A DNA stretch of 41,899 nucleotides from Zychaea mexicana. Lineage: Eukaryota; Mucoromycota; Mucoromycetes; Mucorales; Lichtheimiaceae. The position numbers and the translations under genes were made by a program. Under the pieces are notes generated by a model, which was not told where the DNA came from, ran no database searches, and saw nothing but the letters and a program-made list of their open reading frames with translations. The DNA lies in assembly GCF_025766255.1 (NCBI RefSeq), contig NW_026516881.1, positions 1-41,899 on the forward strand. The letters run 5' to 3'. This document shows, one piece after another, positions 20,832-34,208 of the stretch; positions within the stretch are counted from its first letter, which is position 1, and each line of letters begins with the position of its first letter.

Positions 20832-21690
20832 TTAAAAGTCATAGTCATCATCTTCCATTGCCTCTCTTGTTCTCTTTGCTGCTCCCGGCTCTGCCTGTTG
20901 GTCCACTGGGCCCTGTGTAGCCGCCGGAGTCACTTGCATTGGCGTGCCAGTATCGGCTGGAGAGAGCGTAGAAGTCGGTTGCATGGCGTCGGATAGTGAG
21001 GATGTTTGTTGTTCGAGAATGGGTTGCGGTGGTGGAGGAGCCTAATATCAAGAGAGTAGGCATCGCATCTCCTATGTCAACAACATTATCTATTCTACAC
21101 TATTACGTCGCTACTTACGTCTGGGACTATTGAGAAATTTAAGCCAGTCAGGCAATGCTTCTCTGCAGGAAGTCGTATGCCATATTTCTCTGGAATGAGT
21201 GGTAACGGGGTCTTGTTCTTTTCTTCAGCAAGTTCAAGCAATAGCTATTCATCCAACCGCAAAATTTAATAGTTTATTGTTAGCAGCTAAAAACAACTTT
21301 TTGTTGCTTTGTACGACGAACTATTAAAAAAGGTACCTCTTTCGGTGGCGGGTTTGTAAAAGAGTGATTTACTCGACCTTGAATGGCCAGTTGTATATCG
21401 TCCAAATCAAGATCATTTTTGCTTGCGTGCTCGGCATAGATTAACGCGTCTTGCAACACATCTGAGGTATACCCTACAATCCGAAGTAGAAACATTATTT
21501 ATTACCGCAAAGACAAAGCGAACATGTGTTTTAAGAAAACATAGTGATTCTTACGATGAGCGAATTCTAATAATTGGGGTACGACTTTTGGATCATACTG
21601 TTCAACACCCAACGATTGTAGTATTAAAGAGACTATTCGTGCATCGCGTGGCTGCGCCTGTTGCTTTTGGTACTTTGATTCAGCTGGCAT
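20832..21690 (-). CDS. TAF9: TFIID/SAGA subunit TAF9
   Basis: Exons 21555-21690, 21337-21473, 21119-21244 and 20832-21041; 202 aa. The histone fold is at about residues 14-80: RDARIVSLILQSLGVEQYD, VVPQLLEFAHRYTSDVLQ, then DLDLDDIQLAIQGRVNHSF. The family-typical NPPPKE, LPLIPEKYGIRLP and CLTGLNFSIVPD segments follow. The C-terminal tail is Pro/Gln/Thr-rich and ends in the acidic DDDYDF. In yeast and animals TAF9 pairs with TAF6 through the histone fold and is shared by TFIID and SAGA. Length is usual for fungi. The first intron falls within the histone fold between His and Arg. Its start lies about 1.4 kb from the divergent C2H2 gene. Confidence 0.93.
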
Positions 21691-23116
21691 CGATGAAAAA
21701 AGTGTGGGAGAAGAAAGAGGCGTTTCAAGGTCGGGGTATCAAAATGGAAGTTCTCTCTTCGTTGGAAAGACTGGTGTGAAGAGGGTCACCACCAGAGTGG
21801 AAAGGATGAGCTTAAGGCTATTACAAGAGCGTAAGTAGCTCCCATTTGAATATAGCCCCTTTCTAGAAGCGTGCAGAATGGTGTGCAAGTTACATATTCA
21901 GTAGACTACCAACAACTAATTTTAGCAAGGCTTTTGCCGTTGAGATGGAGGAAGAGGGCATATTATCGAGACGATCATGGCTACCCATATAAAAATAGCA
22001 ATTGAAGATTAGCTGCCAGCCATCATAGACTAACGTGTTATAACTTCAGCACCTGCTTCAACGATATAAACTATAATAGGTTCTGGGCCTGTTGCACCTG
22101 ACAATGTGATGTATTGTAAGTCTACAGCATAAATACTAATTCATTTGACATTTATACTCAATACCGTCCATCGATATCAACATCATATCCATGACCTATC
22201 CTAGGCAGCAACTGATGATTATGCGACCTTTTCATTTTATTGAATAAGAAGAGCCAGCGGATCATCATCAGCAGCTATGCAAAATGCACCCGTAAGGCAT
22301 ATACAGTAAATCGTAACAAAGGGCATGAGGATTACACGTCTCAGTAACCTTATCACGCCTTACACTTTCCCATTATACCATGCTTGTATGCATTACGCTC
22401 CCAAACTGTGGTTTTAATACAGTCTTATTGGTCAGTTAGCTTCATAGAGCTCATGGGCTTCCAGCGATGTTGTTGGGTAAAGAAGTGTGTTACTGAGTAT
22501 TACCCATCTGTCCTGAGGCAGGCAACCCCAACCGTCATTAGCTGCTTGTGTGACATATTCAACCTATATCTCCCACCTATCACTCGCATGAGCATTGATA
22601 ACTAAAGCATGTAAATGTGCAGCGCATATATCAGGGCAAGCTTAAAATGATTGAAGGAAAGGGAGGACATTAAAACATGTGCATGTGTTCGAGAATAGGG
22701 CGATTTTCCCCCACGTTGATGTGCCCGACCGCTTATTCCATCTCCGGGAGCAATAGAGTTTGAGAGTGTGGCATAAAAAAACAAACTCGCTAAAACTCAA
22801 ATGAATCCGGAACATTGACTGTCAGAAACTACTGCCTTGGAGTTTATCTAAAGTTGAGAGCTTTGGACTATTTACGCGTAGAACATGGTAAGAAGCAAAA
22901 TAGGAAGCTTGGAAAGACGAGTGCAATAAGTGAGCGAGTGAGTGAATGAGGGCCAAGAGTGTACTCGGCCAAAAAAAAAAAAAAAAAATTATTTTTTTTT
23001 TTTTGCTGGAACAAAAGGGAGCAGAGAGCAAGTCACCTTTTCCATTCGCCCTCTCTCTTTTTTTTTCTTGGTTTTGTTCCGCAAGTTGATTTCACGGGTT
23101 GAAGCGACCAAAGCTC
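21691..23116. promoter_or_regulatory. divergent intergenic region TAF9 / C2H2 gene
   Basis: 1.4 kb. It contains the promoters of both neighbours. No tRNA or conserved gene is seen; several small ORFs lack splice support. Close to the C2H2 gene there is a run of 18 A, TTA, then 13 T (22971-23004), able to form a long A:T hairpin. A T-rich stretch follows at 23058-23070. Confidence 0.4.
22971..23004. repeat. A18-TTA-T13 inverted homopolymer
   Basis: Line of 18 adenines, TTA, then 13 thymines, about 110 bp before the start of the C2H2 gene. It may be in the 5' UTR and would fold on itself as RNA or DNA. Confidence 0.8.
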
Positions 23117-24484
23117 ATGCACCAAACCAACCAAGTTCATTGCAACCCAAAAAGGCACAATGGCCTAGTAACGAAGAAGCAGCAGAGTGGGTCACCACCC
23201 GTACTGTTACCGCCAATATATCGATCCACTACCGCCGCCTATGACACTATTTACAATAGTTGTACAGACAAGGACAATAGTAATAGTAATGATGATATCA
23301 ACGACGACGACGACGAAGACGACGAAAACAACAGCAGAAGAGAAGAAGCTCCGTATCACATCAATCTGACTATTCAAAACAGCCATGTGTCTCTACTAGC
23401 ATTAATCGACGCCGTCTATCCTCCACTTCAATGCACTGAGTGCAATGTTGTATCACACACACGTCAAGACCAGCAAAAGCACTTCCCCACCCATCCACCT
23501 CGATATCATTGCCTGCATCCTCATTGCGAATTGTTTTTTAGAACAAAGAGCGCACTACGTTTTCATATATCACGCACACATTTGGTTCAGCAAATTACTC
23601 CCAACACTACTGCACGAGCAGCAGCAACGATCATGAGCATCAACACCAGCATTATCAACAACAATAACAATAACAACGACGATAGCATCATTTATCCTCA
23701 GCCTTCCATTGTCACTGGCATCGACTCATTACCCACAACACCAACCTGCACATCGCCACCAACACCGCCTGTACGAGCAGCAACAGCAGCAGTATCAGAA
23801 CCGGAAACTTTAACACCACCAGCAACCGCCATTACCACCTCCACAACAGTGGCAGCTGTACCCTCTCCATCCCCGTCTCCACCTCCCGTTATTGTAAAAA
23901 AGCAACCATCTCCCCCCACGTCACCGTCATCTTCACCTATCGCCCCTTTGTTAGCAACGACGAAACAACCGAAAAACCAACAACAACAGCAAGCTCAGAA
24001 ACAAAGGAACATCATGTCTTCATGGCGGGTCTCCTCATTTGGACGGCCACCGACAAGCTCACGTGCTCCACGCGGTTCAAAAAAGATCGTCTTGTCACCT
24101 CAAGTTGAAAGTTTGCTCAACTCTGTCTACCATCCACTTCAGTGCCCATCATGCCATCAACACTTCAACCGGAAAACCAACGTCATCAAACACTTGACAG
24201 ATCAACACTATGGCGAGGAGCCATATCGATGCGTATTTGCGGAATGTCTGCACCCGAAACTGTATGCGACGAGGGAGGGCCTGGTGTACCATATCCTTCG
24301 AGTCCATGACCAACAGTCCGATGACAATTCAAATATTGATGGCAACAACAACGATACTTCCAAAATCAGCATCATCCATCCTCCTAGTAATCACTTTGTC
24401 TATAATCAAAATGCAATTAATAGCGAGATACACCACCACCACGAGCATCAAGATACTGCGAAACGAAGACGCATGGATCGGTAA
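23117..24484 (+). CDS. four-finger C2H2 zinc-finger protein
   Basis: Intronless. The first ATG in frame is 23117 (MHQTNQVHCNPKR), giving 455 aa. Two two-finger modules lie far apart. Finger 1 is CTECNVVSHTRQDQQKHFPTH and finger 2 starts CLHPHCELFFRTKSALRFH. Finger 3 is CPSCHQHFNRKTNVIKH... and finger 4 is CVFAECLHPKLYATREGL... Each module is introduced by a similar phrase: LIDAVYPPLQC and LLNSVYHPLQC. The order is a C-x2-C finger followed by a C-x4-C finger both times. An acidic Asp/Asn run precedes module 1. Ser/Thr/Pro-, Asn- and Gln-rich linker fills the middle, with a His cluster near the end. Likely a nuclear DNA-binding regulator; target unknown. Low-complexity triplet runs are extensive. 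Confidence 0.8.
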   Translation: MHQTNQVHCNPKRHNGLVTKKQQSGSPPVLLPPIYRSTTAAYDTIYNSCTDKDNSNSNDDINDDDDEDDENNSRREEAPYHINLTIQNSHVSLLALIDAVYPPLQCTECNVVSHTRQDQQKHFPTHPPRYHCLHPHCELFFRTKSALRFHISRTHLVQQITPNTTARAAATIMSINTSIINNNNNNNDDSIIYPQPSIVTGIDSLPTTPTCTSPPTPPVRAATAAVSEPETLTPPATAITTSTTVAAVPSPSPSPPPVIVKKQPSPPTSPSSSPIAPLLATTKQPKNQQQQQAQKQRNIMSSWRVSSFGRPPTSSRAPRGSKKIVLSPQVESLLNSVYHPLQCPSCHQHFNRKTNVIKHLTDQHYGEEPYRCVFAECLHPKLYATREGLVYHILRVHDQQSDDNSNIDGNNNDTSKISIIHPPSNHFVYNQNAINSEIHHHHEHQDTAKRRRMDR

Positions 24485-24596
24485 TAAAAGGGAGGCGAAG
24501 CCCTAGTGTAGTGTATATTTACATAATAGCAATAATATTCAAAAAACATTTACAAAACAAGGAGATAAAAATTCCATATTACTCTACCAATCCTTA

Positions 24597-25297
24597 TCAT
24601 GCGGTCCATTTCAAGCATCTTTAATAAAGTTTGTTTGTTAATGACCCATCAAAGAAGCGAAAAGTTGTTATCGATTTCCAGTTTACGAACCTCGTTTCTT
24701 GATGAGTGCCAAGGCACCTGACGGAACAGTATTTCATGCCGCACCGTAGGCATTTGTACGAACTAGAAAAACCGCAGACAGAGCAAAAGTGTCTAGGTGG
24801 GTATTGTGAAGGAGCTGCAGAACAGGTGAGATAGGATGGTGTATTCGGTGAGAGAAGTTCGAGGCGCTATTGAGATATATATCGGAAACCAGATTGACAA
24901 TCAGTACAAAGTAGATAATTGGAGCTCTCTCTCTCCCCATCTTTCCATGCGCCCTACTTACAGCGTCTTCAAGAAGTACATTTAAATTTGTTTTCGCCGC
25001 ATATACATTGGCCTTGGTTCCCTTGTGTCGCTTTTTTCGCGCTGCTTTAGCTAATGGACGAAGTTAACAACACGTTCAGAATTATTCCATATAATTGTTG
25101 CAAGATCCGGTGTAGTTGAGCTTACAATCGTCTTCTTGTTGTGCTAGTACATTATTGATGAGTCCTTCGACGTCATTGAGTGAATCATGATTGTCTCGTT
25201 CTAGTGAATCCAGTTGTCGTTTCAAATGCCTTTGTGCTGCTTCCGGATCGTGTCGAGTCACAGTGGCCATTCGCGTTCGTTCGCTTTTTTTTGACAT
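24597..25297 (-). CDS. VPS71: SWR1 complex subunit Vps71/Swc6 (ZNHIT1)
   Basis: Exons 25126-25297, 24962-25050, 24691-24866 and 24597-24618; 152 aa. The start is MSKKSERTRMATVTRHDPEA. An N-terminal helix (RHLKRQLDSLERDNHD) and the KTNLNVLLEDA segment are followed by the HIT-type zinc finger: FCSVCGFSSSYKCLRCGMKY, CSVRCLGTHQE, then TRCLKWTA at the end. The last eight residues need the final small exon, whose donor is the unusual GTTCGT. The finger is close to human ZNHIT1 as I remember it. In yeast Swc6 bridges Arp6 and the SWR1 core and is needed to place H2A.Z. Tail-to-tail with the C2H2 gene, about 110 bp apart. Confidence 0.93.
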
Positions 25298-26710
25298 TGT
25301 TTAAAAAAGTAGAGTGAGACTCTGTAGTACGCACGGAACAAACGGAAACAAGGCCTCGCATGCCGCCGGGTTTTCAAATTCGCCACCTCACCTTTTTTTT
25401 TGGTTCCCAGAGATATGCCATTACATCTACGTATGTGGGTTGCACTGTCCAAGTCACGCACGATGAAACTATGTTTGCAATTCTGATTACAGCATAGCAC
25501 CACGCAGCATAGTATCAAGGGATTGCCTGGTATGATCAGTTAATATTGCACTCAAATTGTGCCGGAAGTGATATCATCACCCAGCGATATGATACTGATA
25601 AACCTGGAAAATGAACTACAGCGCGTCGTACAAGGGCAAAAAAAGCATATCTGATATGTCGTCGCGGTCGATCAAAATGCTGTTGATTGTTCTCTAGTTC
25701 CAACCGATAAACAGCTCATTTAAATTCGAGAAATAGTCATGTACCCAAGGAGACGGGGTTGTCATGCTTGAAAAAAAGCATGGTTGCCATGTCAATAACT
25801 GGTCACTATGTAATTTCAATGCTAGGGTACGCCCCTTGTTGGTTGCTTTAGACGACCTTGTTAGCCCATTAACCATGACTACCGGTGGATGTTACAAGTG
25901 GGATCGTCGCTTGTTTGCGTACGTAGATAGGCAGCAGCAATCATAGTCGAATACAAAAGACCATGCTTCAGACAAAAAATAATCGGTCGGGTCGGGACGG
26001 GTTGAGTTTCTGCAAACACAAAAGCGGTTTAAAAAGAAAGGGACCCTTTTTATTTCACTCTTAACAGAAACAAATAGTCCGCATTGGGATATTTTCTCAA
26101 ACAAAAAGGAACGATCTATGATCATTTCACTGTCCCTTATCCCAGCCTTGCATGTAGCTTGAATTGTTCTTTCGAAAGAGCCGTTGCTTACTCTCTGTGG
26201 TTAATTAAAGGGCTACATAATAAGTAAAACATGCGTGTGAGGTTAGCAGTTCTTTCACGCTTGTCGTCTATGAATAGTTCATCCGTGGACCCTCATGGAT
26301 ATGGATTGGGAAGGGAGAGGCGCAAGACACACACAGGCATCAAATGACACGCTTGTCGATTAGACAAAATGCTACTTCTTTTTTTATCTCAAACTACTTT
26401 CCTTAGGACTTGTTTCTGCCCCTTCTTCACTTTGAACCAATTCTTAAAGAGAACCTCTAATTCAAGCATCCCTACTGATATTGCTGCTTATGAAAGAGGA
26501 AATGGCGGGGATCGGCTGTAGTCCCGATGACAAAAGGGCTTTCGTTGTTTTGCCCGTCATTTACCGCCCGTGGATTCCCGAGGAGTGTCGGACTTTGGAG
26601 CGACATGTGAAAAGTAAGCGGGAATCTTTTGGTTGCCCTAAGTATTTCAAGCTTTTACCAACCTCTTGCGTGTGTCTTCCCCTTCTTCCTTCACACTTAA
26701 TCTTTCTGTC
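25298..26710. promoter_or_regulatory. divergent intergenic region VPS71 / succinyl-CoA ligase
   Basis: 1.4 kb. It contains a minus-strand frame (about 25390-25518) with C-x4-C and H-x3-C spacing (CCNQNCKHSFIVRDLDSATH) that resembles a lone zinc-finger exon, but I see no gene around it. At 25763-25796 a hairpin CATGCTT...AAGCATG is followed by GGTTGCCATGTCAAT, which fits an RFX X-box. Pyrimidine-rich sequence precedes the ligase start at 26711. No RNA gene seen. Confidence 0.4.
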
Positions 26711-28470
26711 ATGTTCAAAAACGTCGCCACCACTATTGCCCGCAACTCTGGTGAGTTTCTTTCGCTCATTTCGCAACCCTTTTACCACGACAACACCTCC
26801 TTTCTCGAATAAAGAAGCGTTTACTCTGTTTATATGTTACGTTTCCTATATCGTTTAGGGGGGGAGGTGGTTTATATAGTATTACGCAAGCCCTGGGATT
26901 TTTGACATGTGTTTCTGTATCTATAATATTTGAATAGTTGCTGCTCGTCGCTCGTTCGCCAGCCAGGCTGGTTATGAGTCGACCGCCAAGAACCTTTGCA
27001 TCAACAAGGATACCAAGGTTATCTGCCAGGGCTTCACTGGTCGCCAGGTATAAGACGGACGTTTTTTTTACTCTGAAACATACAAGGGAAACAGGAATAT
27101 AGAAGAAAAGGGATACTAGGAGCGAAAGGAACTGATGGTTTGGTTTGCTCACGTTATAGGGTACCTTCCACTCCGAGCAAGCTATTGCTTATGGCACCAA
27201 CATGGTCGGTGGTGTTTCCCCCAAGAAGGCCGGTCAGACCCACTTGGGTCTCCCCGTTTTCGGTTCTGTCCGTGAGGTAAAAATAATGGGAAATCTAACA
27301 GAATGCGGGGGAGAGAGAGAGAATACCGCTCTTTTGGAGGTGAGGTGTGAGGAAGAGCTAGTTGACTAAAAGGGAGTCCATTTGTTATCGCAGGCCGTCG
27401 AAGTCGCCAAGCCTGATGCTAGTGTGATTTACGTGCCCCCAGCTGGTGCATCAGCTGCCATCCTGGACGCCATTGAGAACGAAGTTCCTTTGGTTGTCGC
27501 CATCACCGAAGGTATTCCTCAGCACGAAATGGTCCGCGTCAAGCAGGCCTTGATGACCCAGAACAAGACGCGTCTTGTCGGTCCCAACTGCCCTGGTATC
27601 ATTGCCCCTGAGCAGTGCAAGATTGGTATCATGCCCGGCCATATCCACAAGCGCGGCAAGGTTGGTATTGTCTCGCGTTCTGGTACCTTGACCTATGAAG
27701 CCGTCAACCAGACCACCGAGGTCGGTCTTGGCCAGACTTTGTGCGTGGGTATTGGCGGTGACCCTCTTAACGGCACCAACTTTATCGACTGCTTGAAGGT
27801 CTTTATGGAAGATAACGAAACTGAAGGTAAACTTTATTTCTGGTGGTGGTGGTGGTGGTGGTAGGACAAGCGAAGGATAAGTGGAGGGGTTTGTATACAC
27901 GTGTGCACCGTGTGTATTGTGCGGGGTGAAAAGGTGTATGTATGGGTTCCATTGATGTTGTTGCTTACACAATATTGAAACCACCAATTCACTCCTCAGG
28001 TATTATCATGATCGGTGAGATCGGTGGTACTGCTGAAGAAGAAGCTGCCGATTTCTTAAAGGCATACAACCAGACCCGTGAGAACCCCAAGCCCGTTGTC
28101 TCGTTCATTGCTGGCTTGACTGCTCCTCCTGGCCGCCGAATGGGTAAGTGCTGGCTTTCTCGGTCCTACTAAACAATAGAATGCTTACGAGTGCAATGTC
28201 TCTTCAGGTCACGCTGGTGCCATCATTTCTGGCGGTAAGGGTGGTGCTGGAGACAAGATCAAGGCTTTGGAGGATGCTGGCGTTATCGTTACTCCTTCGC
28301 CCGCCAAGCTCGGTGTCCAGCTCAAGGAGGTAACGGGAAATGAACAATTGATGCTTACCTAATCGTCGTGATTTCGATGACAAAAATCATGTACCTTTTT
28401 TTGCTTACGAGTCCATTCTTTCTCTCTGTCTGTTTCTGTATAGGCCATGGCCGCCGCTGGATTGGTTTAA
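26711..28470 (+). CDS. succinyl-CoA ligase alpha subunit, mitochondrial
   Basis: Seven exons: 26711-26750, 26938-27047, 27160-27276, 27394-27826, 28000-28143, 28208-28329 and 28444-28470; 330 aa. The N-terminal mitochondrial presequence is [13 protein letters not shown] plus [10 protein letters not shown]. The CoA-binding Rossmann part carries [18 protein letters not shown]. The rest includes [35 protein letters not shown] and [15 protein letters not shown]. The active-site phosphohistidine is in [18 protein letters not shown]; intron 5 splits the codon before it. The enzyme makes succinate from succinyl-CoA with formation of ATP or GTP in the TCA cycle, paired with a beta subunit not in this window. 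High use of C-ending codons (GTC, ACC, AAG) compared with neighbours suggests strong expression. Intron 4 begins with a (TGG)n run. Confidence 0.95.
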
Positions 28471-30268
28471 ACGAGCACCAAGTAAAATTGCATATCTATT
28501 TCCCTCACCCCTCTTCCTCCATCACGTTCTCATTTGATCTTTCTCACTCTCACTCTCACTCTCTTCACTATTCACATACACACCACTCGCACGCAGACAA
28601 CTCAACAACAACAGCAGCAACAGCAATAATCACTCCGTTACATATGCGCACAAACCATTCTCTTACCCTTCTTTTTCCTCGTACATACAATAACATAGAA
28701 ATTATATTCCTGTACTTGTAGCGTCTGCACTACCGTGGATTATTATTTCCCCTTACGCTACCAGTAACAATGTCTTAGACAACCAAGATATATACAAATT
28801 GCACCTTTTTTAGAGTGCTTCATGGGATTCGAATGGGAGTAGTAAGTGTGCAGCTTTTGTGCCTGCCGTATCCTGGGCTATTATGTGCAGTGCTCGTGCT
28901 TGCCTCGGAGTTCTTTCCATGAGAAAAAGGCGTGTGATCATGGCGGGATAACTATTTGCCGGGGATCGTCGGGTGGAGTTGTAAAGTTTCTCAGTTTCAT
29001 AGTAAACTCTGGCATAAAATCGCTATTGAACGTTCGATGGCAGGGACGAGCATATTAGCTTTTGCATTGGCAAAATAGTCAACTCACTGTCATTCTCGCA
29101 AGCATCGACATCAATACTTTATGCTACTATCCATTGATTGCTAGCAATATACACAATATGATAAAGGGTTCAACTATTGATGATGATGTTCATTGAAAAA
29201 CCATAGAAAGCGTTCTGACTATACAAGCTGGTATTGGTTTGTACTTGGAGCAAGAAGTAATTATATTACTATGTTAGTTTTGCCCTTCCCTTTCTCCACT
29301 GGTTTGTAATTGTGATTCAACTGATGTATACCGCATTATACAATTATATAGCATGGTGATTTAACAGAAAGGGAAAATAAGGATCTATACGTGGTATCAA
29401 GACGTCAGTTACTTGCCCATAATAAGGCATATGTGTGTAACCTCTGCATCTTATTACTGCTTATGTTTATTTCGGTCCAGCGTAACAAACAGCCACGAGC
29501 AATGCCAATAATCCATCATCTGTTTCTTTTTCCTCATCGTTTTCTGTACTGTATTTTTCTCGAGGAGTAAGTCGTTTGGTACATCACTTGAAACGAAACG
29601 GATACCCGCATAATTCGGTTGTTTACTGAGGGTGGGGGGCAGTAATAGTTATAGTGAGAACACTGGACAAAAGTAAGGTTTCGGTTGAATATTCGAAATT
29701 GGGTTATGAGCTGCATTGCTGTCGTATGAAAAGTGCGTGCCCTGTCTATGCCCATTGAAAAAAGCTCTTATGCATCCCACTAATAACCAAAGATGTAACG
29801 TCGGCAAAGAAACTTTTCTTCTATTTAGCAATGAGCCAAAATTAAAGTCTGAGGGGGTTCCGCTTCAGCGCGAGCCACCCAAGCTTTCGCTGTTCTTTTT
29901 CGGGAAATGAATCACTCGCGAATCCTCCACCTTGGCGCAAATCGAGGGCAAAGACCACGCTTTTCAATCAAAACTTTTGGTACCTTATCTTTAGCCCTTC
30001 TTTTATTTTTTTTCCTTCTTCCTATAGTTCAACAAGCTTCGTGTGGGTACTTTTTGCTGTATATTCAATTCACACACTTCTTTCCTCCCCTCTTCCTCTC
30101 ACTCTTCCTTCTTTCTCGCATCCTCTTTCACCTCTCACTCTCCCTCGCTTCTTTAGTCTCTTTTAATACGACCATCTCCAACTTCGACTATTGTATATCT
30201 AAATTTGAGCGATTCATCATCACGAGAAAAAAAAAGAGAGAGAATCCATTTTTTTGTTTGTTCAGCAC
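28471..30268. other. intergenic, 3' UTR of ligase and promoter of PAK gene
   Basis: 1.8 kb. The first 250 bp are CT/CA-rich (28500-28630), typical of a 3' UTR. The middle holds no recognisable gene. From 29990 to 30170 there is a long pyrimidine-rich tract with TTC/CTC repeats, ending in a TTTAG that could close a 5' UTR intron. An ATG at 29907 opens a frame of 125 codons made mostly of Leu, Phe and Ser; I take it as a pyrimidine-tract artefact or an upstream ORF. Confidence 0.4.
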
Positions 30269-33118
<2,850 letters not shown>

Positions 33119-33266
33119 GAGTTATAAAAAACTCATCATACGAACACTCTCCTTCACCTCTTTTGCGTTTTTATTATACCATATACTAATTCTTTTGCAT
33201 GTGTACTCTTCATTTTTCCATCCTTTTACTCTCCATCCCATCCTCCGCCACAGATATCGTACAACT

Positions 33267-33297
<31 letters not shown>

Positions 33298-34208
33298 AAA
33301 ACATATTTCAATCCACATTATATACAACACAACAACATATCCCACTCTCTCTTTCTTACATCTTTTACTCTAACGAAAAATACATTTCTCTTCGCACACA
33401 AAATCCAAAAAAGTCACTCACACTCACTCAATCACTCACTCACTCACGAAACACAATTTACTCATTTCTTCACACAAACATATCATACACACACTCACAC
33501 TCACACAAAACTCACGCTCACTTAATAATATTGTTAATCGTATTCCTTCTTATTATAGCACATACCCATTAACTGACTGCCCTTGTGATTGTCTACTTCA
33601 AACCGGTGTCGTGATGATAGCATGGCAGTATATGCTCATTATTGAGATATAGTTACATTATTAGTAAAGGGCCATTTTACGTAGTTGCTTTCCATTCTTT
33701 TTTAGCTGCAAGTGTTTGATGTCATTAGCTTACATATCTACTTAGCCCACTTCACCCATACTATGTCTTTTCAGTCAGTCCTAAACGTCTTCTGGAATGA
33801 AAGCGGATCCCGAGCGTTCTACGATGTACAAATTGGATTCAGGCAGCTTGAACAACTTGGCCCCTCCTTTTTTCTAGGTCTCCCTTTTGGGAACCGAAGA
33901 GTACCAGCCGTTTGCTCGCTAACTCTGATAAGAAGGCAACGGTCAATGTCTTTTATATCCGGAAAAACTTTGCAGTGCTCACCGTTGTATGATACTCGGT
34001 ATTGTCACTTGCGCTGTTGTCGCACTCGCCATTAAAAATATTGTAGATTTGATGTATGCTTCTTTTATTTGCTTCTCATTACGTCATATTCAAATTTCCA
34101 ATGTAATTGATGCTACGATGTAGTAGCTATATTAAATTGAATCATTTATAACATGTTATGGCTATGACATGTTGCTAATGATAGTGGTAATAACATTGGA
34201 AGTAGTCG
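33119..34208. other. 3' region of the PAK gene, CA-rich; tail-to-tail spacer
   Basis: 33230-33530 is built of CA and CACT repeats (a CA run of about 23 bp at 33271-33293, and CACTCACT repeats near 33418-33450), presumably 3' UTR. After that only a doubtful small minus-strand gene (33833-34033) is seen. Confidence 0.45.
33833..34033 (-). CDS. doubtful small protein with an AT-hook-like motif
   Basis: Minus strand ATG at 34033 gives MASATTAQVTIPSIIQ. A GTGAGC donor and a TTATCAG acceptor then lead in frame to LRFPKGRPRKKEGPS and a Cys-containing end before TAG. GRPRKK is the core of an AT-hook. No family match and no conservation evidence, so this could be chance. Confidence 0.2.

Noticed and set aside
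24734..24940. Minus-strand 68-codon ORF over the VPS71 locus
   Set aside because: Out of frame with the HIT finger exon at 24691-24866, which matches a known family.
27451..27987. 178-codon minus-strand ORF inside the succinyl-CoA ligase gene
   Set aside because: Antisense shadow of a strongly coding, codon-biased exon.
28822..28850. tRNA-like B-box (GGATTCGAATGGG)
   Set aside because: No A-box or cloverleaf arms could be found around it.
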